A stretch of 64,000 bases of DNA from Bacillota bacterium (GCA_023453795.1 JAEXSP010000042.1:1-64000); one strand, 5' to 3'; counted from the first letter of the stretch, positions 9,152 to 18,214 are shown. Program-made: numbers and translations. Notes: generated from the sequence alone by a model not told the origin.

Positions 9152-9562
9152 ATGCTAACGGAAAAAATACCTTCAAGAGAAACATTAACAGAGTATATTG
9201 GAGATGCTATTTTTGCATGGGATGAACTTATTAATTTTATAGATACCAATTATGGCTTTGAATCACAATGGAATTACTCTGAAAAACATGATAAATATGA
9301 GTTTAAGTACCGTAGAGGGGGCAAAACTCTTGTTACCTTTTATATAGAAAAAAGTACTCTTACAGTTCTTATAGTCTTTGGTAAGGCTGAAAGAGAAAGC
9401 TTCGAGCAAGCACAAAATGAGTTTTCCACTAAAACGATAGAATTATATAACAATACTCACCAGTATCATGATGGTAAATGGCTATGGTTTCCACTTAAAG
9501 ATAAAAGTATGATAGAGGATATTAAAAAATTGATTTTAATAAAAAGGAAGCCCAAAAAGTAA
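9152..9562 (+). CDS. DUF3788 family protein
   Basis: A 136-residue protein starting MLTEKIPSRETLTEYIG. It is recognised as a DUF3788-type protein by this opening, the W/Y-rich core (WDELINFIDTNYGFESQW) and the late WLWFPLKD segment. The start at 9152 has AAAAGGAGAG 8 bases upstream; frame upstream of this lacks a ribosome binding site. The family is small and cytosolic, related by fold to YjbR/DUF1801-like proteins, with no settled function. It stands alone between mrfA and a tRNA gene. Confidence 0.75.
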   Translation: MLTEKIPSRETLTEYIGDAIFAWDELINFIDTNYGFESQWNYSEKHDKYEFKYRRGGKTLVTFYIEKSTLTVLIVFGKAERESFEQAQNEFSTKTIELYNNTHQYHDGKWLWFPLKDKSMIEDIKKLILIKRKPKK

Positions 9563-9600
9563 TAGGTAATAACAAGGTAATTTTGATATTTTTGAAAATG

Positions 9601-9629
9601 AAAAAAGCGAGTTTCATCTGAAACCCGCT
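9601..9629 (-). terminator. Intrinsic terminator of tRNA-Pro
   Basis: Arms 9606-9615 and 9620-9629 form a 10-position stem with a 4-base loop and one G-T type pair. On the minus strand a T-run (complement of 9601-9606) follows. It lies 9 bases after the tRNA 3' end. Confidence 0.9.
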
Positions 9630-9637
9630 TATCTTTG

Positions 9638-9715
9638 TGGTCGGAGTGACGTGACTTGAACACGCGACCTCTTGCACCCCAAGCAAGCACTCTAGCCAAA
9701 CTGAGCTACACCCCG
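9638..9715 (-). tRNA. tRNA-Pro (GGG anticodon)
   Basis: The minus strand folds as a full cloverleaf: acceptor CGGGGTG/CACTCCG, D-arm AGCTC...GAGT, anticodon stem CTTGC/GCAAG, and T-arm with GTTCAA. The 7-base anticodon loop TTGGGGT gives anticodon GGG, reading proline CCC and CCU. The 3' CCA is encoded (complement of 9638-9640). An intrinsic terminator follows at once. Confidence 0.95.
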
Positions 9716-9889
9716 ATAACGAATTTAAATTATAGCACACAAGACTGTAAAAAGCAACCCATTATTTTAAACCCCAATATTTCAAATGAATAAAGACGAA
9801 TAATTTGCAAAGATTATTTAGTGGAATCAAAAATAAATTTGCAAATTATGATGTTTAAAACGAACATCATTATAAGGAGGATGCTAATA

Positions 9890-10732
9890 ATGACAAGCGA
9901 TGAGGCACACTCATCACCTAAACAAAAAAGTACCTTTTCGCAAAGCTTGTTTTTTGAAAAATTAAAATCTTTTTTCAATCATTTTAAAAGCGGGAAAGCT
10001 TTGGCGATAATTTTCTTTCTAGCTCTGCTGTATTTCTATGCATATTCTTTGAATTCATATAATTCTTCCAAGATAGTAAAAAGCGGTTATTTGAACATAG
10101 TGCAGACTAAATCTCAAACTTCGAATGCAGAAAATGCAAGCCTCTCCGATAAGTATCAAAAACTTCTTAAGGAATTTGAAATACTCAGGAAGAGCAGCAG
10201 TGAAATGCTTCTACAGAATAAAAAAGTCCTGCTGCAGATTAAAGAACTCAAGGAACAGAATGAACAACTGAAAGTAATTAACAGGGAATTGACCAAAGAT
10301 AACATTGCACTTCAGAACTCATTGAAGATGGCTGCATCTGTAGGTATCAAGCCGCAGAACTTCAGAAAATTCAACGGGATAACAAGAGGGGAAGTGGAGC
10401 GTGGAGAATATGCAGGCTGTTTCTTAGGCACTGCATATACGCCAAGTATTGAAGAATGCGGTAACAACGAGGGAATAACACATTCGGGAATACCGATCAT
10501 TCCGGGTGTATCGATTGCAGTAGATACAAGGTATTGGCCGATAGGGACATTGTTCTATATCAGAGGCTTGGGCTATGCGGTAGCGATGGATACAGGTGCT
10601 GCGATAAAGGGAAAGTACAGATTTGATTTTGCGGTTTTTGATAAAAAATTTGCTGACGAGCTGGGAGTACGGTATTGGGATATGTATGTCATAAAATACG
10701 GTAACGGCAAAATAAGCAAAATACATTTTTGA
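9890..10732 (+). CDS. Membrane-anchored 3D-domain protein
   Basis: A 280-residue protein. A single membrane segment lies near residues 36-53, followed by a coiled coil at about 75-135 and a C-terminal 3D domain at about 165-275. The three aspartates that name the domain are visible in AVDTRYWPIG, AVAMDTGAA and RFDFAVFD. In the family this double-psi beta-barrel fold (MltA/YabE/YocH type) is linked to peptidoglycan cleavage, here probably on the outer face. The ATG at 9890 is 9 bases after AAGGAGG; earlier in-frame ATGs overlap or precede that site. No partner gene is obvious. Confidence 0.85.
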   Translation: MTSDEAHSSPKQKSTFSQSLFFEKLKSFFNHFKSGKALAIIFFLALLYFYAYSLNSYNSSKIVKSGYLNIVQTKSQTSNAENASLSDKYQKLLKEFEILRKSSSEMLLQNKKVLLQIKELKEQNEQLKVINRELTKDNIALQNSLKMAASVGIKPQNFRKFNGITRGEVERGEYAGCFLGTAYTPSIEECGNNEGITHSGIPIIPGVSIAVDTRYWPIGTLFYIRGLGYAVAMDTGAAIKGKYRFDFAVFDKKFADELGVRYWDMYVIKYGNGKISKIHF

Positions 10733-10815
10733 TATATCAAATATATTTAAAATTACACAAAAAAATAGTATGATATTAATAAAGATACTTAACAAAAGCT
10801 AAGGGGGCAAATGTT

Positions 10816-11763
10816 TTGAAGAAATCACATTTGATTTTGGTATCATCAGTTGTACTGGTTATTGCAGTGATAGTCATAGGAATATATTTACTGGATAGAA
10901 AAAACGATAAGCCGGTAGATAAACCGCAGAATGTTACTTCATTAGAAGCTTATAGAAGCGCAGATAAAAATGAGACTTCGATTCCGATGGACGGGGACAA
11001 GGACTTCGAAAAAGCAGATATAGATTTGGACAAAGACGGAATAAAAGAAAATATAAAGGTTTCAGCTGTTACTTCTGGCAGCGGTGAACAGGGCGGTATC
11101 CAAGAGGTTACAGGACGGCTTGAGGTAACCGGAAAAGACGGAACAGACGATATATCATTTGTTTTAAAGCCTCAAAGCGCGTCAGGAATAATCTCGGGGA
11201 TAAAATTTATTGATTTGGACGGCGACGGAGTAAAAGATATATTTATTTCCATACCCGACACCGGAGAGCTTTTTACGACAAACACATTGTTCATTTTTAA
11301 TTATAAAACCAAGAAAATGTACTCGTTCCCCGGCGATAAGAATGATTTCAGCTTCGATAAGTTTGCAAAGGGCTTTTCTTTCTCATACAAGGGCAAGGGA
11401 GAGCTTGAAATATCAAACGGGGACTATGCTTTCAAGGGTGTCTTTAATATGAAAAATAATGACAATATAACCGGTTCTGAAGAAAATAATAAAAAGTACG
11501 ATGCATCACGTGTAGATACTACACCGGTTATGCTGGATGACAATTCAAAATTGAAGCTGGTGATGGATAAGGACAAGAAGGTATTTATTAAAATGCCTCT
11601 TGCAATATACGGGATAACCAATACAGATGTAATTGGAGAAGTTGAATTATATTTTACTGTGAACTCGGATTTTCAAACAGAATTCAAAAAGTTTTCGGTT
11701 ATAGGCTATGACGGAAGCAATAAAGTCAAGATAGGGGAAGCAGGCGTCCCAAAGGGTAATTAA
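10816..11763 (+). CDS. Anchored extracytoplasmic protein with two DxDxDG loops
   Basis: A 315-residue protein with an N-terminal signal anchor (about residues 6-26) and no lipobox cysteine. Two calcium-loop-like motifs are seen: D70-L-D-K-D-G at 70-75 and D133-L-D-G-D-G at 133-138, of the kind found in FG-GAP/VCBS-like or dockerin-like loops. The remainder is predicted beta-rich. The TTG at 10816 is chosen because AAGGGGG lies 8 bases upstream and the nearby ATG at 10811 hits a stop after one codon. Function unknown; possibly a surface protein expressed with the 3D-domain gene 83 bases upstream. Confidence 0.65.
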   Translation: MKKSHLILVSSVVLVIAVIVIGIYLLDRKNDKPVDKPQNVTSLEAYRSADKNETSIPMDGDKDFEKADIDLDKDGIKENIKVSAVTSGSGEQGGIQEVTGRLEVTGKDGTDDISFVLKPQSASGIISGIKFIDLDGDGVKDIFISIPDTGELFTTNTLFIFNYKTKKMYSFPGDKNDFSFDKFAKGFSFSYKGKGELEISNGDYAFKGVFNMKNNDNITGSEENNKKYDASRVDTTPVMLDDNSKLKLVMDKDKKVFIKMPLAIYGITNTDVIGEVELYFTVNSDFQTEFKKFSVIGYDGSNKVKIGEAGVPKGN

Positions 11764-11820
11764 GAATGAAAATTAAACAGATAGAGTTCTCTTGATTTAA
11801 ACAGCATGTTTCATCAAATA

Positions 11821-11853
11821 TAAAGCGAAGGATCATTCGAAGCCTTCGCTTTA
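11821..11853. terminator. Bidirectional terminator
   Basis: An 11-bp perfect stem, TAAAGCGAAGG (11821-11831) with CCTTCGCTTTA (11843-11853), lies between convergent genes. A/T-rich flanks on both sides allow it to serve the calcium-loop protein gene and metY. Confidence 0.8.
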
Positions 11854-11882
11854 TAACATTAATGATGATTGATGATTCTGTA

Positions 11883-13148
11883 CTATTCCAGAGCTTGCTT
11901 CAGGTCTTCGATTATGTCTTCAACATTCTCAATGCCTACGGAAAGCCTTATTAAATCGGGTTCGATACCGGCAGCGAGAAGCTGTTCGTCAGACAATTGC
12001 CTGTGGGTTGCGCTTGCGGGATGGAGAACTGCGGTTCTTGCATCGGCAACATGCACGACTATCGTAGCAAGTTTCAGCTTATCCATGAATTTTATAGCAC
12101 CTTCACGGCCACCCTTTATCCGGAAGGAGATTACGCCGCTGCACCCTTTCGGCAGGTATTTCTGAGCAATGCTATAGTATTTGTCGTCCGGCAATCCGGG
12201 ATAACTGACAGATAATATTTTATCACTCTCATTAAGAAATTGGGCCACTTTCATAGCGTTTTCGGAATGCCTTTCAATCCTGAGATGAAGGGTTTCCAAG
12301 CCCAAGTTCAATAGGAAAGCAGACAAAGGAGCCATATAATTTCCAAAGTCTCTCATGAACTGGTACCTTACTTTGACTATATATGCAAGGTTCCCAAAAT
12401 CTGTGTATACAACTCCATGATATGAATCGTCCGGAATTGTGAAGGAAGGAAATTTCCCATTCTTCCAGTTAAAGTTGCCCGAATCAACAATGACTCCGCC
12501 AACACACACCGCATGCCCATCCATGTATTTTGTTGTAGAATGGATGACTATATCGGCGCCGTGTTCTATTGGCCTGCAAAGGATAGGAGTTGCAAAGGTA
12601 TTGTCGATCAATAGGGGAACGTCGTTCTTGTGAGCGATCCTTGCAAACTTCTCTATATCCAGCACGCTTATCTTGGGATTGGCGATTGTTTCTCCGAAAA
12701 GTGCTTTTGTGTTAGGCTTGAAAGCCTTTTGTATTTCCTCCTCCGAGCTGTCGGGATCTACAAATGTAACATCTATGCCCATCTTTTTAAGTGTCACCGC
12801 AAAAAGATTATATGTACCGCCGTAAATAGTGCTTGACGATACGAAGTGATCGCCGCTTTCGCAAATGTTGAGGATTGCGTTCAGGGAAGCTGATTGGCCT
12901 GAAGAGGTGCACATAGCGCCAACACCGCCTTCCAATGCAGCTATCTTGCTTTCAACGTATCCTACTGTCGGATTGCTTATCCTTGAATAAATGTGCCCCT
13001 TAACAGGTTCATCGAAAAGATTGGCTACTTGTTCAGTCGAATCGTATTTATATGTCGTACTCTGATAAATCGGAAGGACGCGGGGCTCTGCATTTCCAGG
13101 CTTATAGCCTTCCTGAATGCATTTGGTTTCAATTCTCCATGAATCCAT
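11883..13148 (-). CDS. metY: O-acetylhomoserine sulfhydrylase / aminocarboxypropyltransferase
   Basis: A 421-residue PLP enzyme of the Cys/Met metabolism family, expected to make homocysteine from O-acetylhomoserine and sulfide. The PLP lysine lies in HSTTKYMDGH, with DNTFATP and YSRISNPTVGYVE upstream as in the family. Length and the KCIQEGYKPGNAEPR opening fit MetY rather than cystathionine gamma-synthase (about 380 residues). No S-box or T-box is visible in its leader. Instead, a palindrome overlaps a good minus-strand promoter at 13220-13262. Substrate preference is inferred. Confidence 0.92.
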   Translation of the reverse strand: MDSWRIETKCIQEGYKPGNAEPRVLPIYQSTTYKYDSTEQVANLFDEPVKGHIYSRISNPTVGYVESKIAALEGGVGAMCTSSGQSASLNAILNICESGDHFVSSSTIYGGTYNLFAVTLKKMGIDVTFVDPDSSEEEIQKAFKPNTKALFGETIANPKISVLDIEKFARIAHKNDVPLLIDNTFATPILCRPIEHGADIVIHSTTKYMDGHAVCVGGVIVDSGNFNWKNGKFPSFTIPDDSYHGVVYTDFGNLAYIVKVRYQFMRDFGNYMAPLSAFLLNLGLETLHLRIERHSENAMKVAQFLNESDKILSVSYPGLPDDKYYSIAQKYLPKGCSGVISFRIKGGREGAIKFMDKLKLATIVVHVADARTAVLHPASATHRQLSDEQLLAAGIEPDLIRLSVGIENVEDIIEDLKQALE

Positions 13149-13219
13149 TCTACCAACTCCTATTATTTATTAAATAAACTGCTTTTTTAAATCATAAACT
13201 TTTGAATACATAAAATCAA

Positions 13220-13262
13220 TATTTATTCAAAATTTACTGGTTGTACAACCGGAATAATTCCG
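13220..13262 (-). promoter_or_regulatory. metY promoter with overlapping dyad operators
   Basis: On the minus strand TTGTAC (complement of 13243-13248) and TAAATA (complement of 13220-13225) are spaced by 17 bases. The -35 lies inside the perfect palindrome GGTTGTACAACC (13239-13250), and a second near-palindrome CGGAATAATTCCG abuts it (13250-13262). This is the expected place for a repressor site; the regulator (for example an Rrf2/CymR-type cysteine regulator) is only a guess. Confidence 0.5.
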
Positions 13263-13402
13263 AATGAATGTCTTGCTGTATGGGAGAATAATATTGAATG
13301 TATTATTGATAAGAAAAATTTTATAATAAGTGCCGGAAAACGATATAAATGTAATAAAATATGGTAATATAGTTTATAACAACTTTTATTAAGGAGGCAT
13401 AT

Positions 13403-14098
13403 ATGGAATATTATAATGATAGTCAGGCTATTGAATCAAAAAGAAGCCTCAGTGCTCAAATATCCAGAGTATATGGTTGGATGTTTATCGGTTTGGTTGT
13501 GTCGGCATTTACTGCTTTTTTGACAATTGCCGATAACTCGCCGCTGTTGTCACTGGTTGCAAACCGGTTTTCTTTCATCTTATTAATTGTCGCTGAGTTC
13601 GGTTTAGTTTGGTTTCTTTCAAGCAGAGCAATGAAAATGACATACGCAGCGGCTGCGGCAGCATTTCTTGTATACTCGATTCTAAACGGATTAACTCTGT
13701 CGGTTATATTCTATGCATACACATTGGGCTCAATTTATTATGCATTCCTTGTTGCTGCAGGTTTCTTTGGATTCATGTGCGTTTATGGTCTCATTACAAA
13801 AACCGATTTGACATCAATAGGATCACTGCTGATTATGGGGCTGTTCGGAATCATCATAGCATCGCTCGTTAATTTGTTCATTGGGAGTTCGATGCTGAAC
13901 ACCGTAATTTCATTTGTTGGTGTTGCGGTGTTCCTAGGCTTAACGGCATATGACAGCCAGAAGATAAAGAACCTGCATTACTCTTATGCCGGCACGGACA
14001 GAGAAAAAAATGTAGGAATCATAGGTGCTCTCCAGCTTTACCTTGATTTCATAAACTTGTTCCTCTTCATTTTAAGAATTCTCGGAAAAAGAAGATAA
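13403..14098 (+). CDS. Bax inhibitor-1 / YccA family membrane protein
   Basis: A 231-residue polytopic protein with about seven hydrophobic helices and the family signature near the end (FLGLTAYDSQKIKNL, then LYLDFINLFLFILRILG). The paired aspartates typical of the pH-sensitive pore in this family (D in LTAYDSQ and D in LYLDF) are both present. Bacterial homologues (YetJ type) act as pH-dependent calcium leak channels in the cytoplasmic membrane. It is a single-gene unit starting after TTAAGGAGG and ending at a strong terminator. Confidence 0.92.
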   Translation: MEYYNDSQAIESKRSLSAQISRVYGWMFIGLVVSAFTAFLTIADNSPLLSLVANRFSFILLIVAEFGLVWFLSSRAMKMTYAAAAAAFLVYSILNGLTLSVIFYAYTLGSIYYAFLVAAGFFGFMCVYGLITKTDLTSIGSLLIMGLFGIIIASLVNLFIGSSMLNTVISFVGVAVFLGLTAYDSQKIKNLHYSYAGTDREKNVGIIGALQLYLDFINLFLFILRILGKRR

Positions 14099-14129
14099 CC
14101 ACCGATAAAACTAAATTGTAGGAAAAACA

Positions 14130-14157
14130 AAAAGACCGGCTAAACTAACCGGTCTTT
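14130..14157. terminator. Bidirectional terminator
   Basis: AAAGACCGG (14131-14139) pairs with CCGGTCTTT (14149-14157). T-rich sequence follows on both strands, so it can end the Bax-inhibitor transcript and the convergent tRNA-Trp transcript. Confidence 0.88.
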
Positions 14158-14162
14158 CATTT

Positions 14163-14238
14163 TGGCAGGGGAGACAGGACTTGAACCCGCAGCAAATGGT
14201 TTTGGAGACCACTACTCTACCAATTGAGCTACTCCCCT
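14163..14238 (-). tRNA. tRNA-Trp (CCA anticodon)
   Basis: The minus strand forms a cloverleaf with acceptor AGGGGAG/CTCCCCT, D-arm GCTC...GAGT and anticodon loop CTCCAAA giving CCA. The T-arm carries GTTCAAG, and the 3' end is G followed by an encoded CCA (complement of 14163-14165). It reads UGG (tryptophan). Confidence 0.95.
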
Positions 14239-14407
14239 TCAAACGACGTATATTAGTATACAATAGGCTGGATAATGTGTCAATGGTAAGTTTAAAAGTT
14301 TTGTTATATATTTTATGAATTTTATGGTATTATAATGTAAGTATGCGACGGATGAATTGGGATTTTTGATTAATAAAAGAATAATTTTCTTCGAAGGGAG
14401 TTCAATT

Positions 14408-15223
14408 ATGGATATCAGGTTAGGCTTCATAGGTACCGGGAACATGGGAACGGCTATGATAAAGAGCATTGTGAAATCGGGAAAGGTTCCGGCGGAAAGG
14501 ATATTTCTTTTTGATGTCGACAAAGACAAGCTAAAAGCTCTTTGCAGGGAAACAGGCACTACCGCTGTCGAAAGCAGTGAAGAAGTAATACAAAAATCAG
14601 ATGTTATAATTCTTGCGGTTAAGCCCAACATGGTCAAGACAGTGCTGGAACCGCTCAAAGGTCTTTTCAATGAGAATAAACTGCTTATTTCAGTAGCAGT
14701 TGGCATACCAATAAAATTTTATAAAAGTATTTTAGGCAACGATGTAAAAATAATACGAACAATGCCCAATACACCGGCACTTGTCGGAGAGGGAATGACT
14801 TTGGTTTCAACTGACGGAACTGTTAAAGAGGAAGAAATACAAACTGCAATATCCTTGTTTGAATGCTGTGGAAAAGCAGAGCAGCTGGACGAGAAACTTA
14901 TGAGTGAAGTTACAGCGCTTACAAGCAGCAGCCCTGCATATGTATTCATGTTCATTGAGGCTATGGCAGATGCAGCCGTGCTTTCAGGGATACCGAGAAA
15001 CCTTGCGTACAAGCTTGCTTCACAGGCAGTACTGGGATCAGCTAAAATGGTTTTGGAGACAGGAAGGCATCCGGGCCAATTGAAGGATGATGTATGCTCG
15101 CCTGGCGGAACTACGATCGAAGCAGTTGCTTCCCTTGAAAAGGATGGGTTCAGATCTGCTGTTATTGAAGCTATGAACGAGTGTACTAAAAAAGCCAAAG
15201 AAATAGGGAAAATATACGGCTGA
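14408..15223 (+). CDS. proC: Pyrroline-5-carboxylate reductase
   Basis: A 271-residue enzyme that reduces pyrroline-5-carboxylate to proline with NAD(P)H. The N-terminal Rossmann motif is GFIGTGNMGTAM. The C-terminal dimer domain has the family signature PGGTTIEAVASLEKDGFR with the preceding TALTSSSPAYVF segment. The ATG at 14408 follows GAAGGGAG; the longer frame from 14357 adds residues not seen in the family. It leads a run with rnhA (51 bases downstream) and nudF, probably one transcript. Confidence 0.96.
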   Translation: MDIRLGFIGTGNMGTAMIKSIVKSGKVPAERIFLFDVDKDKLKALCRETGTTAVESSEEVIQKSDVIILAVKPNMVKTVLEPLKGLFNENKLLISVAVGIPIKFYKSILGNDVKIIRTMPNTPALVGEGMTLVSTDGTVKEEEIQTAISLFECCGKAEQLDEKLMSEVTALTSSSPAYVFMFIEAMADAAVLSGIPRNLAYKLASQAVLGSAKMVLETGRHPGQLKDDVCSPGGTTIEAVASLEKDGFRSAVIEAMNECTKKAKEIGKIYG

Positions 15224-15274
15224 TTAAGAAGAACAGGGTTATAAAGCTCCCAATATACAATTACAGGAGAGTAT

Positions 15275-15712
15275 ATGAAAAAGGTTATCATTTATACTGA
15301 CGGCGCTTGCTCAGGAAATCCGGGCGCTGGCGGGTGGGCTGCAATTCTTCGGTATGGAGAAAATGAGAAAGCACTTTCAGGCTTCGAAAAGGATACTACA
15401 AACAATAAAATGGAGCTGAAAGCCGCCATTGAAGGATTAAAATGCCTCAAAGAGTCTTGCGCTGTTGAGTTGTACAGTGACAGTGCATACCTTGTCAATG
15501 GGTTTCAAAAAGGATGGATTGAAAAATGGAAGAAAAACGGGTGGAAAAATTCCGGCAAGGAAGAGGTTAAAAATAAAGAGCTTTGGACAGAGCTTGACAG
15601 GCTCAATAATACACACAACATCTCATGGATCAAGGTTAAGGGCCATTCAGACAATGAGTATAACAACAAATGCGATAAATTGGCAACAGGTGAAATTAAA
15701 AAGCATAATTAA
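15275..15712 (+). CDS. rnhA: Ribonuclease HI
   Basis: A 145-residue RNase H that cleaves the RNA strand of RNA-DNA hybrids. The catalytic residues D9 (YTDGACSGNPG), E47 (MELKAAIEGL), D69 (YSDSAYLV) and D134 are all present, plus the conserved H124 in KGHSDNEYNN. No hybrid-binding domain is fused at the N-terminus. It lies between proC and nudF with short gaps. Confidence 0.96.
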   Translation: MKKVIIYTDGACSGNPGAGGWAAILRYGENEKALSGFEKDTTNNKMELKAAIEGLKCLKESCAVELYSDSAYLVNGFQKGWIEKWKKNGWKNSGKEEVKNKELWTELDRLNNTHNISWIKVKGHSDNEYNNKCDKLATGEIKKHN

Positions 15713-15732
15713 TAATTTAGCAGAGGTGAATC

Positions 15733-16281
15733 ATGAACTACGAAGAAAAAACAATTGCAAAAAAGCAAATTTATGACGGCAAAATAATAAAGGTCGATCT
15801 TTTGACTGTAACACTGCCTGACGGCAAGGAGGCTGCAAGAGAAATAATATCACATCCGGGAGCATCGGTTGTAATACCCATTTCCGATAGCGGAGAGCTT
15901 TATATGGTAAGGCAGTACAGGAAGCCTATAGAAAAAGAGTCTCTGGAGATTCCGGCAGGGAAACTTGACGAGGGCGAGGATCCCAAAAAATGTGCAGAAA
16001 GAGAGCTCGAAGAAGAGACAGGCCTTAATGCGGAAAAGGTAGATCACATACTGAGCATGCACAGTACACCGGGCTTCTCGAATGAAGTGCTGCATATGTA
16101 TGTTGCAAGAGGTTTGAAAGAAGGAGAAGCGCACGCAGACGAAGATGAATTCATTTCATGCGAGAAATATCCTGTTAATGATCTTATTGATATGGTTTTA
16201 AAACATGAAATTACCGATTCGAAAACTATTATTGGGATACTCCTTGCAGACAAAATAATCAAAGGTGAGATAAACTTATAA
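15733..16281 (+). CDS. nudF: NUDIX hydrolase, ADP-ribose pyrophosphatase type
   Basis: A 182-residue protein with a complete Nudix box from G76 (GKLDEGE) to R90-E-L-E-E-E-T-G97. The proline-anchored MHSTPGFSNE segment after the box is typical of the ADP-ribose pyrophosphatase branch, which splits ADP-ribose to AMP and ribose 5-phosphate. It begins 20 bases after rnhA. In many clostridia nudF precedes spoIIM and xerD, as it does here. Confidence 0.92.
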   Translation: MNYEEKTIAKKQIYDGKIIKVDLLTVTLPDGKEAAREIISHPGASVVIPISDSGELYMVRQYRKPIEKESLEIPAGKLDEGEDPKKCAERELEEETGLNAEKVDHILSMHSTPGFSNEVLHMYVARGLKEGEAHADEDEFISCEKYPVNDLIDMVLKHEITDSKTIIGILLADKIIKGEINL

Positions 16282-16340
16282 CCAATATAGACCTGTTTTA
16301 ATCGTTCCTTCCTATGTAAAAGGAAATGATTTTGTAAAGT

Positions 16341-16372
16341 TTACAATACTTAACAAGTATTGTAATTTTTTT
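16341..16372 (+). terminator. Intrinsic terminator after nudF
   Basis: A perfect 11-bp stem, TTACAATACTT / AAGTATTGTAA (16341-16351 and 16355-16365), with a 3-base loop and seven T residues. It separates the proC-rnhA-nudF unit from spoIIM. Confidence 0.92.
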
Positions 16373-16425
16373 ATTGAAAACGGCATAGAATCTATTAAAG
16401 GCAGGTTGGAACAAGGGGGTCTAAA

Positions 16426-17067
16426 ATGATTTCCAAGGTACGAGAGATAATAAAAGAACACGTTAAAAGCAACGCCAAAACATACTTTTTTTTACTTATG
16501 GCTTTTGTAATAGGCATATCTGCAGGCGCCTTTACAGTAAACGGATTAAGTTCATTTCAAAGGGATGAACTAAAGAATTATTTTCAGGGTTTTCTTCAGA
16601 TATTGGACAGTCAGAAAACACAAAGCAATGAGCTCCTCAAGATTTCAATGACTGATAATTTTAAGCTGGTCGGAATACTTTGGATATTAGGAGTTAGTAT
16701 TATTGGAATACCCTTTATTTACATCCTTATAGTAATAAGGGGCTTTATGACTGGTTTCAGCACAGGTTTCATTATTCAAACGCTCGGAACCAAAGGAATG
16801 ATATTCACACTTTTGACGCTTGTTCCAAAAGAGCTGATAATTATTCCTGCCTTGATTGCCCTGGGGGTAAACGGAATCAATTTTTCACTGAAGATAATAA
16901 AGAACAGATCCATTAAAAATATATCTAAAGAAGGTATTAAATCAAACTTTGCAAAATATTGCTTTGTAACTGCGTTTTTTTCCTTTTTCATCCTGGCAGG
17001 TGTATTGATTGAAGCTTATATCCTTCCGATAACAATCAGAATGATGTCTTCAATTGTCCCTGCATGA
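16426..17067 (+). CDS. spoIIM: Stage II sporulation protein M
   Basis: A 213-residue integral membrane protein with about five hydrophobic helices and the family pattern FVIGISAGAFTVNGLS near the first and LTLVPKELIIIPALI in the centre. In Bacillus SpoIIM works with SpoIID and SpoIIP in septal peptidoglycan removal and engulfment in the mother cell. Gene order nudF-spoIIM-xerD supports the call. A CATAGAAT hexamer-like stretch at 16384-16391 might be part of a sigma-E promoter, but the -35 is weak. RBS AAGGGGG precedes the ATG. Confidence 0.93.
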   Translation: MISKVREIIKEHVKSNAKTYFFLLMAFVIGISAGAFTVNGLSSFQRDELKNYFQGFLQILDSQKTQSNELLKISMTDNFKLVGILWILGVSIIGIPFIYILIVIRGFMTGFSTGFIIQTLGTKGMIFTLLTLVPKELIIIPALIALGVNGINFSLKIIKNRSIKNISKEGIKSNFAKYCFVTAFFSFFILAGVLIEAYILPITIRMMSSIVPA

Positions 17068-17329
17068 TGTATAACTATGGAAACTAAGGTCAATAATACT
17101 ACACAAAGGTTGTTTAACAGATATGTAATAATTTAGAACAAATGCACAAAAATGTTTTGATAATTTGTAATTATTTGTGAAGGATTTTTTTAAATAATAA
17201 AGAATATTTTACATAAACGAGTTATATAATACTAGGAATATTTCTTTTAATTTACATAAAAATGTATTAGAATAAGAAAATATTCTATATATAAATTTAA
17301 AACTCGATATTTTAAAGGAGTAGTTAGTA

Positions 17330-18214
17330 ATGGAAGTATTAGTACAAAAATTCATTGGTTTTCTTGAAAAAGATAAAAGATTATCCCTTAATACATTGCA
17401 GTCTTACAGGAGAGACATAGAACAATACATAGTTTACCTTAAGGAAATTAATCTGCATAATGTCACGAATACCAATAAGACAACAGTTATTGCTTATCTT
17501 CTTAACTTACAGAAAAAAGGACGTGCAACTTCAACAATTTCAAGAAATCTGGCTTCTATTAGATCCTTTTATCAGTATTTAGCTAAGAATAAAGTCATTG
17601 AACAAGATCCCACTGCTGATCTGGAATCACCGAAGGTTGAGAAGAAGCTTCCGCAGATACTTTCAACTCAGGAAGTGGAATTGCTGTTGGAACAGCCTAA
17701 ATGCATAGACCTTAAGGGTTTTAGAGACAAAGCAATGCTTGAACTTCTTTATGCAACAGGGATAAGAGTCTCAGAACTTATATGCCTCAACCTTACAGAT
17801 ATAAACCTGGATATGGGATTTATTAAATGTAATAAGGGTTCAAGAGAGAGAATGATACCCATAGGTTCAATAGCTATAAGCGCACTGCAGGAGTACATAA
17901 ACAAATCAAGAGGCCTTCTGATTCAAAGAAGCGATGAAAAAGCCCTTTTTGTTAACATCAATGGCAGAAGGCTCACAAGACAGGGCTTCTGGAAGATCAT
18001 CAAGCAATATAAGAATCAGGCGAAAATAAGCAAGGATATTACGCCTCATACATTAAGGCATTCTTTTGCGGCTCATCTTCTTGAAAATGGGGCTGATTTG
18101 AGGTCTATTCAGGAAATGCTCGGGCACTCCGACATATCGTCAACTCAAATCTATGCTCAAATAGCAAAAAACAAAATAAAGGAGATATATAAGAAAACTC
18201 ACCCAAGAGCGTAG
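17330..18214 (+). CDS. xerD: Tyrosine recombinase XerD
   Basis: A 294-residue site-specific recombinase. An N-terminal SAM-like core-binding domain (about 1-90) is followed by the catalytic domain. The catalytic set is complete: R146 in ATGIRVSEL, K169, H240-x-x-R243 in HTLRHSFAAHL, H266 in LGHSDISST and the nucleophile Y275. With XerC it resolves chromosome dimers at dif. Position after spoIIM is the usual housekeeping locus (ripX in Bacillus), not a mobile-element integrase. A 262-base AT-rich gap with no visible feature precedes it. Confidence 0.94.
   Translation: MEVLVQKFIGFLEKDKRLSLNTLQSYRRDIEQYIVYLKEINLHNVTNTNKTTVIAYLLNLQKKGRATSTISRNLASIRSFYQYLAKNKVIEQDPTADLESPKVEKKLPQILSTQEVELLLEQPKCIDLKGFRDKAMLELLYATGIRVSELICLNLTDINLDMGFIKCNKGSRERMIPIGSIAISALQEYINKSRGLLIQRSDEKALFVNINGRRLTRQGFWKIIKQYKNQAKISKDITPHTLRHSFAAHLLENGADLRSIQEMLGHSDISSTQIYAQIAKNKIKEIYKKTHPRA

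Noticed and set aside
13149..13402. SAM riboswitch or T-box before metY
   Set aside because: No S-box core blocks and no T-box sequence (TGGNACCGCG-like) were found on either strand.
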